A DNA stretch of 64,000 bases from Gonatopus flavifemur. Lineage: Eukaryota > Arthropoda > Insecta > Hymenoptera > Dryinidae. This document shows, in pieces, positions 9,183 to 19,150 of this stretch. The notes under the pieces were generated by a model that was not told where the DNA came from, did no database searches, and saw only the letters and a list, made by a program, of their open reading frames with translations. Numbering within the stretch: the stretch's first letter is position 1; each line of letters begins with the position of its first letter. Location: NCBI GenBank assembly GCA_018340375.1, contig JAFFJZ010000025.1:511501-575500 (forward strand), given 5' to 3'. A program made the position numbers and the translations under genes.

Positions 9183-12100
9183 CCTCCCCGTGGATGATTG
9201 CGGGTCTTCCAGGGAGATATTCATGATACCTGTCCTTGATATCCTTTTTATCCATCCCTGGTAGTATCTGCTTCCTTTACGTGGTGGGGAGGATAAGTAT
9301 CTCAGAGTCAGATCTTTTTTTTGAGTGGAATGAACTACTCAAGAGGAAGAATACAAACTGAGAGAAACGAAATCATCCTAATGCCAGAAACATCAGCAAA
9401 AACGGAAGGAAAGCAAGGGGAAACTACCTTCCTTGACATGTTCCAATACTCCCCGAGGGAATGAAACCTTTCCATAACCCGGAATATTATGTAACAAAAA
9501 CAAACGAACAAAATAATGAATACATGATGGTGCTCTCTCGGGTAAAATATTCCGGAGGTAAATCGCTCTCCTGTTCGGATCTCTGGGTGAAGGCTGCTCG
9601 AGGAAGCTCCATCAGCAAAGAACGAAAGCCGGGGAATAGGATAGGGGAGAGGAACAACATTCTTCGAGTAGGAGCGTGGAATTTCAGATCACTGAGGCAA
9701 GCGGAAAAATTAAGGAATTTGAAATTAGAAATGAATAGGTTGAATAAAGACGTAATGGGGATTAGCGAAATGAGATGGCCACAAGAGGGCGATTTCTGGA
9801 GTGGGGATTATAGAATGATTCATACAGGATCAAAGAACGGTCGAGCAGGTGTAGGAATTGTAATGCATAAAAGAGTAGGGAATAGAATAGAAAATTATTT
9901 GCAACATAATCAACTTGTGATGATGGTTAGAATCAGAACACAACCGGTAGACACAATCATAGTCCAAGTATACATGCCCACATCTTCGGAGAAAGATATT
10001 GAAGAAACGTACGAAGGAATAGAAGAAGTGATAGAATATGTGGAGGGGGAAGAAAATTTGATAGTGATGGGGGATTGGAATGCGGTAGTAGGACAAGGAA
10101 GAGAGGACAACATAAAAGGAGATTTTGCGTTGGGGAGGAGAAACGATGGAGGACAACGTTGAGTCGAATTTTGTGGAAATCATAAGATGGTTATCACAAA
10201 CACTTTATTTGAAACTCATCCAAGAAGAATCTACACTTGGAAAATGCCAGGAGATACAGCAAGATACCAAATCGATTACATATTGGTGAAACAAAGATGT
10301 AGAAACCAAGTGAAAAACTGTGAAACTTATCCCAGTGCAGATATAGATAGTGATCATAATATGTTGATGACGAAATGTTCTCTGAAATTCAAATCTCTGA
10401 AGAAGAAAAGGAAAATGCAGAAAAGATGGAATTTGAAGAACCTCAAGCAAAAACGAACACATGAGGCATTCGAGAGAATGTTGGATGGAAAATTGGGAGA
10501 TCAAAAAGAGAAAGACTTGGGAATAGAGAGGAGATGGACAAAGATGAAGGGGAATATGAGAGAATGTGTGGATAAGACTCTGAAGAATAATGGAGTAGAA
10601 CCTGGAAACCCATGGATAACGGGAGAAATTTGAGAATTGATGAATGAAAGAAGGAAATACAAGAATAATGATAGCCGAAAAGGCCAGCAACGATACAAAT
10701 CATTGAGAAATGAAATAATAAGAGAATCAAGGAAAGCAAAAGAACAGTGATTAGAAGAGAAATGTTAGGAAATAGGAATAAGATTGCATTTAGGAGAAAT
10801 AGATGAAGCATATAGGATTATTCAAAGATTTTTCGGACAAATGAAATCTAGAAGCAATAAGATTAGAAACTCTCTAGGACGACAATTGATGAAAACGGAA
10901 GAGAAAATAGAACAGTGGATCAATCATTTGGAAGACTTGTATAGAGGAAAAGATGATGCAGCACTTTTGGAGAAAGAGGAGGATGTAGATGAGGAAGAAT
11001 TGGGAGATTCGATATTGACATCAGAATTCGACAAGGCTTTGAAATAATTGAAAGATAATAAAGCGCCAAGCATAGATGACATAAAAGCGGACCTTATAAA
11101 AGCCTCCAGTGAAGGAACTCGTGACGCACTGTTTGAATTGATTAGAGATATGTACGAAAAAGGCGGAGTACCGGAAGATTTCCAAAAGAATAATATTGTC
11201 GCTATCCCGGGAAAACAAGGGGCATACAAATGCGAGAACTACAGAACGATCAGTTTAACTTCACATGCTTCGAAGATACTGACCAGAATTATATACAGGA
11301 GGATGGAAAATAAAATAGAGAGTGGATTGGCAGAAGATCAGTATGGTTTTAGAAAAAATAGGTGAACGCGGGAAGCAATTTCAGCACTTAGGGCAGTGAT
11401 AGAGAAAAGAATAGCGCTGAAGAAATCTGTGTACGTAGGTTTTGTAGATATACAAAAGGCTTTCGATAATGTGGACTGGGAGAGAATGTTTGCGATCCTG
11501 AAGAAGGTGGGAATAAATTATGAAGATAGAAGAATAATATACGAATTATATAAGAATCAAAGTGCAATAAGAGACATAGAGGGTCAGGAAGGGGAGGCAC
11601 AAATGAGAAGAGGGGTGAGACAAGGATGCTCATTATCGCCACTGATTTTCAATTGATATGTAGAAGGAGCAATGAACGAAGTGAAGGAGGAAATTCAATC
11701 GAAATTACAGATTCAGGGAGAAAATATAAGTATGTTGAGATTCGCGGATGACATAGCTATACTTGCCACGAGTAGTACTGAGTTAGAAAATATTCCCAAC
11801 ACTATTAGAACAATATTATTGGAAAACTATTGTATGAATATAAATGAAGACAAAACCAAATTCATGATGTGTACAGCAGCGAAAACAGCTAGAAGAACGA
11901 AAATCAAAATAGATACCGAGACAATTGAACAGGTGGAAGAATTCAAATATCTAGGAAGCATAATTACAGAAGACGGCACAAGCGAAAGAGATATAAGAGC
12001 AAGGATAGCACAAGGGAAACCGGCTCTTCACCAAAAGAAACAGTTATTATGCTCAAAAAATATAAGCTCGGAAGTAAGGAAGAAATTCTTGAAAAGTTAC

Positions 12101-12527
12101 GTTTGGAGCACAGCATTATGTGGTTGCGAAACTTGGACAATGGGGAAAACTGATCAACGAAGACTTGAAGCTTTCGAGATGTGGTGTTACGGGAGGATGC
12201 TCAGAATAAAATGGATAGACAAAGTCAAAAATGAAGGAGTACTCCAGCAGATGAATGGAGAAAGAAATCTTTTGAAACACATCGTGAAAAGAAGAAGCAA
12301 TCTTATAGGACACACATTACGGCATGAGAGTTCATTGAAAACAATATTGGAAGGGAGAATGAATGGTGAAACTGGTAAAGGTAGACCTAGAGCAAGTTAT
12401 ATGAAGCAAATCATAAAAGACAAGGAATGTAGTAGATATGTAGGAATCAAACGTTTGGCGGATAATAGACAGGGGTGGAGGGTTTCATCAAACCAGTCGT
12501 AAGACTAATTCCTTCATGATGATGATG
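9183..12527 (+). mobile_element. LINE C: near full-length RTE-clade LINE inserted in LINE A
   Basis: A 3345-bp insert with an 11-bp target duplication aaaaggtaaat (9172-9182 and 12528-12538). It has a GC-richer leader of about 280 nt, one long ORF with endonuclease and RT, a very short 3' UTR and an (atg)n tail, all typical of RTE elements. The endonuclease resembles the proteins often mis-annotated as craniofacial development protein 2. Near the 3' end AGTC(gtaa)GACT (12495-12506) can form a small hairpin also present in the truncated RTE copy at 16341-16352. Confidence 0.9.
9461..12502 (+). pseudogene. LINE C single ORF: endonuclease plus RT, with several in-frame stops
   Basis: One reading frame with no frameshift seen. 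Endonuclease: LRVGAWNFRSL, VMGISEMRW, VIVQVYMPTS, LIVMGDWNAVVG, YQIDYILV and DSDHNMLM. RT: GFVDIQKAFDNVDW (A), RRGVRQGCSLSPLIFN (B) and LRFADDIAILA (C), then the C-terminal YVWSTALCGCETW...RGRP region. The frame is broken by stops at 10160, 10631, 10748, 10767, 11045, 11363 and 11654. Five are TGA, and at least three sit where relatives would be expected to carry Arg (CGA), suggesting CpG decay. The catalytic aspartates are still encoded. Confidence 0.88.
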
Positions 12528-12538
12528 AAAAGGTAAAT

Positions 12539-14697
12539 ATAAAGCACTCATTGAGAGAAAGAAGACGCAATATGGGCTACTGTTGACTGATAAGTTAGAG
12601 AAATGTCGGAATTCTAAAACATTTTGGAATATCATAAATCAAAAGAGGAAAAAAACAAGTTTATCGAATGCAATCACCATTGATGGGTGGTCGGACTATC
12701 TTGAAAATATATACAAACCGGATACTAACTATAACGGCAATATGTATGATGTGAGAAATCCTATATTAGTTGTGGCGATTACCCAGAATGAAATTTAACG
12801 AAGCCTGAATAGGAGTAAGAATTGCAAAGCCCCTGCGCCTGATGGTGTGAGCAATGAATTTCTCAAACACCTACCTGATAATTGGCTTTATTATTTAGAT
12901 TGTCTTTTCAGCAAAATTTTAGCGGAGGAAAAAGTTCCTCTTTCATGGTCTAAACTTCATGCGTCAATGATTTTCAAGAAAGGAGAGATTGCCCTTGTAA
13001 ATAGTATGACCAAAATTTCCACGCAAATTTTATGTAATCGTTCAATTAATTGGTGCGATAAAGCCAATATCCTGCCTGAATTCCAATCTGGTTTTCGAGT
13101 AGGAAGAGGATGCTTGGATAATATATTCACACTCAATGCCATGTCGCAGATCTATTTAAATCAACCGGAAAGCAAATTATATTGCGCTTTCATCGATTTC
13201 GCGAGAGCATTCGACACTGTGGAGCACTCAATGCTATGGCCGAAACTTTTTAGTATCGGTCTTAGTTCAAAATTTATCAATATATGTCGCAATTTATACC
13301 ATCGCGCTAACATCTCTATGCGGAATTCGGATCGAATCTCTAGATCTGTGAAGGTGACTGAGGGAGTTTTGCAGGGGGAAATTCTTAGCCCCTTATCACT
13401 CCCCCTTTTCATTAGTGAATTTGAGCAATTCTGCAGAAGCGAGGGAACCAGGGGCGTGGCAATAGATCACCTACACGGAATTATATGTTTGGCTTTTGCG
13501 GATGATCTTGTAATATTTTGCGACACCCCACAAGATCTGAATATGAAACTGATAGTTCTGGAGAGATTCTGTGGATTAAATAGCCTCCAGGTGAACAAAG
13601 AAGAATCAAAAGTTCTGGTCTTTCATAAAGGTAGACTCAACAAGACACCAACATTCATGTATGCAGGAGAAGAACTGGAAGTAGTGAAGGAGTACTGTTA
13701 TCTCGGAATCATGTTCTCTAGCTCAGGCTTATTTTCAACAACTTGGTCAAAGATGAAGAACTCGATGAAAATTGCTATAGGCTCAACAGTGGACATAATC
13801 AATTCCTTGGGCAAATGCGACTGGGAGTGTATCAATACACTCTTCCAATCCCTAGTAGCTAACGTATTATTCTACGGAATCGAAACTTGGGGTTCGCGTT
13901 ACATAAACGAAATAGATAAAATACAAACAGATTTTTATGAGAAATTATTATCAATTCCGAACAATTGCCCTGATTTCGCAGTAAGAACTGAAGGAGGACT
14001 CACCCCTCTCTCTGCTGATGTGATATTTCGCTCCTTCAACTGGGTGGAAAAAATTTACAACATGGAACACAGTAGGCTACCTGAAATCTGTTTCAACCGT
14101 TTACTCACACTTGCAAATCGTCATATATCCACACCCAAGTATAATTGGATCAGCCAAATGAACGAATTCATCCAGACCTACACTACTAAACAATACAGAT
14201 TGAAAGAAACCGGAGGGAAATTCATAGCAATGCGGCAGCAACTTTTAAACGATTATAAGAAAAAAAGGATATCCGAGGATTGGCATGGACTTAGTACAAC
14301 AAATTTTTTTCAGGTTCATCCTTATATAGAATTAGATAGAAAATGCCAAATGTATTTGAAGTATAATTTATCTCCCAATTTCGTTAAGATTATAGTTCAG
14401 TGTAGATTAATAGGGCACATTGACCCCTGGATTATTTCTGATGGTGTTATACACAGGATAAATACTTCGTCCGGTTGTAGTGTATGTCACTCTCAAGATA
14501 CTGAAACCTTATATCATATGCTCATTGATTGTCCAGCGTACGCCGACACTAGATGTGAGTTATTATCCATTAATAATGATGAAATACCCATCAAAGATCA
14601 ATGTCTAACCCTTATGAATGCAAAATCATACCAAGCCACAAAAAAATTGGGCGCTTCCATTCGAGAAATCATTGATATTAGATCTAGTTTATTATAG
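12539..14697 (+). pseudogene. LINE A ORF2, reverse transcriptase and C-terminus
   Basis: Continues LINE A after the RTE insert (YKALIERKKTQYGLL). A TAA at 12796 interrupts, then the frame is open for 616 codons from 12847. RT motifs are CAFIDFARAFDTVEH (A), VLQGEILSPLSL (B) and LAFADDLVIFCD (C); the aspartates are kept. Motif B reads QGEILSPLSLPLF rather than the more usual QG.LSPLLF. Near the C-terminus CSVCHSQDTETLYHMLIDCP is the Cys/His pattern often found at LINE ORF2 ends. The 616-codon open stretch in so old a copy indicates modest decay apart from the insertions. Confidence 0.85.
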
Positions 14698-15394
14698 ATA
14701 TAATCTCAGTCATTAGTTTCCTGATAATGATACTGTTTAAATATCACTAAATGTTAGAATACTAAGAAACCTTGAAATTCCAATTGGTGATAACATGTGG
14801 AATGATGATATGACTCTTATTTGTACTGAATTCAAGACATATTATCAAATACATACATACACAATTTGAAGAGGGTCACTGGCACAACAAATTCATGGAA
14901 TTTCATCAACATTGATGAGATTGAAATTTTCAGGTGGGAACACTTGGCGAATTTTACCCCATGGATGAATTACAGGTCGTTACGGCTTATGTAATCAGGA
15001 AATCGAGACAACAATAGAATAGAAATAATTTGGAATTCATATCACACAAAGGAATTGATGAAAAATGAATGGATGGAGAGGTTATCCATATAAAAAGAAC
15101 ATAGGAAAAGTTTGAGGAAGCTATAAATCTGTTTGGTATATTGGAAAATATAAAAAGGTGAGCTCTATATGATATATTATTCATGAAATACAATATGCTT
15201 TTACGTACAATATTCCTTCACAGACAGAAGCATAAAAAGCATAACAGATATACTGTAATCCCTGATGAACAGTCTTCTGCTGCTGGTTCTTCCAACCAGA
15301 ACCACAGGCTAATGATAGAACAAATCATACAAGGTCTAGTCAAGGAGGATGTTTCGAATTCATACATTACTTCTCAGGTGAAATCTTATCAGAT
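14698..15394. other. LINE A 3' flank, no gene seen
   Basis: AT-rich DNA after the LINE A stop. It presumably contains the LINE A 3' UTR, but I see no clear tail or target duplication. The short frames at 14987-15193 and 15183-15416 have no recognisable content. Confidence 0.5.
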
Positions 15395-15404
15395 ATACCA
15401 TAAC

Positions 15405-16370
15405 TCCATACCCTAATAGGAATGGAGGGTCAAAAAGGATATAAGGAAATAAGAAGAGGGGTGAGACAAGGATGCTCATTATCGCCATTGATTTTCAATT
15501 TGTATACAGAAGAAGCGATGAACGAAGTGAAGGAGCGAGTGCAATTGAAATTACAGATTCAAGGTGAAAATGTAAGCATGTTGAGATTTGCAGATGACAT
15601 AGCTATATTAGCTACGAGTGATGCTGAGTTAAAAAATACTCTCAACACTATGAAAAAAATATCACTAGAAAAATATTGTATGGATACAAATAAAGACGAG
15701 ACAAAATTCATGATTTGTACAACAGCGAGAACATCAAGAAGAATGAAAATCAAAATAGATGCGGAGACAATTCAAAAAGTCAAAGAATTCAAATATGTGC
15801 CAAGCATAATCACAGAAAACGGTGAAAGTGGAAGAGATATAAAAGCAAGAATAGCGCAAGGGAAACAGGCTTTCCACCAAAAGACACAGTTACTATGTTC
15901 GAAGAATATGAGCTCAGCAGTAAGGGAGAAATTCTTGGAGACTTACGTTTGGAGCACAGCATTATATGGTTGCGAAACTTGGACAATTGGAAAAGCGGAC
16001 CAACGAGGACTCGAAGCTTTTGAAATGTAGTGTCATAGAAGGATGCTTAGAATAGGGTGGATAGAGAGAGTGAAAAATGAAGAAGTACTTGAGAAAGTAA
16101 ATGAAAAAAGAAGTCTTTTGAGACAGGTCGTGAAAAGAAGAAGTGATCTGATAGGGCACACATCAAGGCATGATAGCTTATTGAAAACAATATTGGAAGG
16201 AAAAATGAATGGTAAAGCTCGAAGAGGTAGACCTAAATTGAGTTATATGAAGCAAATTATACAAGATAAGGGTTGACGTAGATATGCAGAAGCTAAGCGG
16301 TTAGTGGATAATAGGCAGGGATGGAGGATTTCATCAAACCAGTCACAAGACTGATTACTTCATGATGATG
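15405..16370 (+). mobile_element. 5'-truncated RTE LINE copy
   Basis: The last third of an RTE element closely related to LINE C, starting in RT motif B (RRGVRQGCSLSPLIFN) at about 15455. LRFADDIAILA, the ALYGCETW region and a C-terminal GRPKLSYMKQI segment follow. Stops: TAG at about 16027 (a Trp position in LINE C) and TGA at about 16274. It ends in an (atg)n tail. Direct repeats ataccataac at 15395-15404 and 16371-16380 look like the target duplication. The first 16 nt after the left repeat do not match LINE C and may be extra nucleotides from insertion. Confidence 0.85.
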
Positions 16371-16960
16371 ATACCATAACCCCCTTACGGATAGTCTACT
16401 ACTATCCAGTGATGCCAGATTCGAGACCCCTTGTACCCTCTCCATCGACCGCTGTCCCTTTCTCCCACCATGCGGAATGAGTCGGGCGAGCAAGAGAGTG
16501 ATATTCGCTTTCTCTCTGTCGCTCGCCCGACTTATTCTGCATGGTGGGAGAAAGGGGAAGCGGTCAATGAGGTGAGTAAAAACGGTTTTGGTCTCGAATC
16601 TGGCATCAATGCTACTATCATGTGCTCCTACTAGAGTCGTTGGCAAATCACCAAAGGGATCATATCGAGCATGCTGATGGATATAATACTCCTGACGGAC
16701 AACCAGTTACTGTCGATTTCTCTCATTAAGATCGTGAGTATTTGATGAGAAAGATTATACCGAACCTGCTCAAAGATGGTTATTAAAGTTCATCCGCTAT
16801 TCCCTTACAGGCAAAAGTACAGTGGATATACCATAACCCCGGGATGGACAGTTTGCTAGTGTCTACTATTCTCCAATCATAATCGTGGACAAATGATGAA
16901 ACAGATCATGTAGAGCCTATCCAAAGAAAAATGAATGGATGGAACATCATCCTCCCTGCA
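16371..16960. repeat. Diverged tandem repeat of roughly 100-bp units
   Basis: Related segments recur in the same orientation: ataccataaccccc...tagtctactactatc at 16371, ggatataatactcctgacgg at about 16679, and gatataccataaccccggg...gtgtctactattctcc at about 16825. They share an inner block like atcgtggacaaatgatg and a final gagcctg-like block. Copies are strongly diverged. The first is split by the foldback at 16410-16608, and the RTE copy upstream is inserted at another ataccataac. Confidence 0.45.
16410..16608. mobile_element. 199-bp foldback MITE
   Basis: Perfect 19-bp terminal inverted repeats (TGATGCCAGATTCGAGACC and its complement). The interior is also largely self-complementary: the ccctttctcccaccatgc arm pairs with gcatggtgggagaaagggg, and gtcgggcgagc with gctcgcccgac, around a short loop near 16495-16515. 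It has no coding capacity. It lies inside one unit of the tandem repeat. No target duplication could be assigned. Confidence 0.75.
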
Positions 16961-17500
16961 TACCCTGATCAATGATGACTACAGTTGAGCCTAACTGAAG
17001 CAACTGGAGATGTGGCTCATTCTAAAATAACCGTTTTAAATCTTTTTTATCTCCAGTTGCTCATTATTATACATTTATTTGGACACTTCCAGAAAGAAAA
17101 CTATGAGGAGATGTCTGGTGCGAGAAGGCACGTTCAATATGATTTTATTGTGTGTGTAGTTTTGACGGACAGTATTATATCTAATGACAATTTCTTTGTG
17201 AGCAGGATCATAGTGGATACACTAAAAACCCTTGTGTCCACGGGATTGTTATTCATTCATTCAGAATTATGAATTCGACTATAGGAAACCTGTGCGAAGG
17301 AGATTGAGCATATGAAATCATATATTCTGTATTGAGATTAGTTCATAACTGGTAAAGAATAATCGTAGTTCAGTTTAACTGAAGTAACTCGATAGACGAA
17401 TGATACTTCAAACTAAGGCTATATCTAAAATCAATGCTCCATGTCACAAAGTATTCCGAGGTCCTCTGAATGGAGAATCATGAGATATTCTTGTTTCTCA
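16961..17500. other. Unassigned DNA with one hairpin
   Basis: No gene. A strong hairpin spans 16998-17062: agcaactggagat pairs with atctccagttgct around a loop of about 40 nt. The 95-codon frame over it has no recognisable domain. Confidence 0.5.
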
Positions 17501-17525
17501 AGGGGGATAGCCACTGTGATGGGTC
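17501..17525 (+). repeat. Left terminal inverted repeat of the Mutator-like element
   Basis: Reads agggggatagccactgtgat followed by gggtc. The exact complement is at 23197-23221, adjoining the A-rich (left) and T-rich (right) inner flanks. Confidence 0.9.
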
Positions 17526-18047
17526 AAAAAAAAATTTTTTTCTTTTGTTTTAAATCAAAGTTTATATATTCAACAATATGTGTACTCAATTTCAAGTCAA
17601 TATTTCGAAAATTGACTATGTTACAATGATTTTAGTGAGAGCAGGTAGGCCGACTGTTTTCCGCTTGGCCTTTCAATCACAATGCTACGCCTTTTAGTCC
17701 CTTGCTCCAATGTGTTTAACATTGTGTGACGTAGTGGGACCTTTTATTTGAATTTCTCTTGTAATATGAACCTGTTTCATACAAACTTTGAGATATAATA
17801 GTTCCCCTCATCAATTTCTGTACCTAGAAGTTGGACAGATGTTTAGTTACTCTCGAAGTTTCGGAGTGTCGGTAAATTTTGCCATGAGAAGTAGGCACAA
17901 TGTATGTTGGCTCAGCGGTAGGAGCCCTCTGGTGTGACTCATAGTAAACAGTGATCAACTGTTCTCGAAGTTGCGTAGTGAACGCACGTTGTTTCTCTGA
18001 TTTTTGCTTCCATCTATTTCTGAAAATATCTTCTGTTTCATTACGAA

Positions 18048-19150
18048 ATGGATCGTAAAAGTGATAAAAACTGTAAAATTAGACCTTCCAGAAATGGAAG
18101 AGAATATAATCGACCACGTAATAGATATGAAATGGAAAAAGGTGAAAACATACGTCCCAAACTATGTAAGAGTGCTTCCAAACGCGAAATTTCTCATAAT
18201 TCTGAATATGATGTCCATTCTACTATAAGTTATAGAATTTTGAACTTTTTTAGTGTTTTCCCAATGCTCAGTGATTACGTATGATGCAAAAAATGCGGTT
18301 GAGACATAAACTTTACTGAACGAAGTGTGAGAGGATTAGGTTTCAAGCTTGTTGTGCACTGTGAAAAGTGCGATCAAGTTGTAATTGATTCATGCCTTCT
18401 TATCAACAATGCGTACGAGATAAATCGGCGTTTTATCTTCGCAATGAGGCTTATTGATGGGTTAGTGGGTGCGGAAAGATTTTGTGCCTTCATGGATTCA
18501 CCAAGGCCTATGTCTCATAGTTTTTATGATACAGTAGTTGAACAGATCAGAGATGCAGCAAAAACTTGTTGTGATATGGTTTTGAGGAAAGCTGTGAAAG
18601 AGGAAGTGGAAGGAACTTCAAAACAATTAAATTCCAAAATTATCCTTGGGATCACGGTATCTGGAGATGAAAGTTGGAAGGAGCGAGGATTGAAATCATC
18701 CTTCGGTATTTGTTCTCTCATTAGCTACTACTCTGGAAAAATTGTGGATGGTGTCATGAAATCGAGCTTCTGTAAATCATGTGCACAAATGAATCTGAAA
18801 AAAGATACTGTTGGATATGAGACTTGGCAACAAAAACATTCAGAACTGTGCACAATAAACCATACTAATTCTTCGGGTCAAATGGAGGTGGAAGGAATGA
18901 AAGAAATGTTTCTAAGATCTGAATCTTTACATAACGTGAAATATATTGATTATATTGGGGATGGTGACACAAAGACCTATAAAAATATTTGAAATGCTGA
19001 ACCTTATGGAAATGTGGAGGTAATTCAAGAAGAATGTATCAACTATGTACAGAAAAGAATGGACAGCCGGCTGAGAACAATTAAAAAACAGCGAACAAAG
19101 GGAGGAAAAACTATGGGGGGGAAAGGTAGATTAACAGATAAGTTGATTAG
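18048..19150 (+). pseudogene. Mutator-like transposase, N-terminal two thirds
   Basis: One frame from ATG 18048, with stops at 18282, 18294 and 18990. Visible landmarks: CKKCG...DINFTERSVRGLGFKLVVHCEKC (a CxxC pair that may bind zinc), then GITVSGDESWKERGLKSSFG (the D-x-W.KRG catalytic start), GKIVDGVMKSSFCKSC, SSGQMEVEGMKEMF, KYIDYIGDGDTKTYKN (second acidic motif) and KRMDSRLR...GGKGRLTDKLIS. It is cut at 19150 by the TG...CA insertion and continues at 21982, where KLIS joins ELTQYYGLAIRR. The stops make it inactive as read. Confidence 0.8.

Larger units (their letters stand above)
1550..14699 (+). mobile_element. LINE A: old non-LTR retrotransposon split by three later insertions
   Basis: A two-ORF non-LTR retrotransposon. 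ORF1 is at 1748-2446. ORF2 is scattered over about 2540-2995, 6381-6431, 8500-9182 and 12539-14697. The gaps are exactly LINE B, a DD41D transposon and an RTE element, each bounded by its own target duplication. Removing each insert with one target copy rejoins endonuclease and reverse transcriptase in the same frame, apart from two stops (2759, 12796) and one frameshift near 9085. The boundaries of the whole element are approximate: a GC-richer leader begins near 1550, and I could not locate the 3' tail after 14697. The clade is not settled; a coiled-coil ORF1 with an APE-type endonuclease fits several CR1/L2/I-like groups. Confidence 0.85.

Noticed and set aside
9461..10162. Reading the RTE endonuclease as a host craniofacial development protein 2 gene
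   Set aside because: The similarity is a well-known annotation error; here it is continuous with reverse transcriptase and has a LINE tail and target duplication.
10160..11656. Reading in-frame TGA codons as selenocysteine or a variant genetic code
   Set aside because: Neighbouring genes use TGA as a stop, TAA and TAG stops also occur in the same frame, and the element is clearly decayed.
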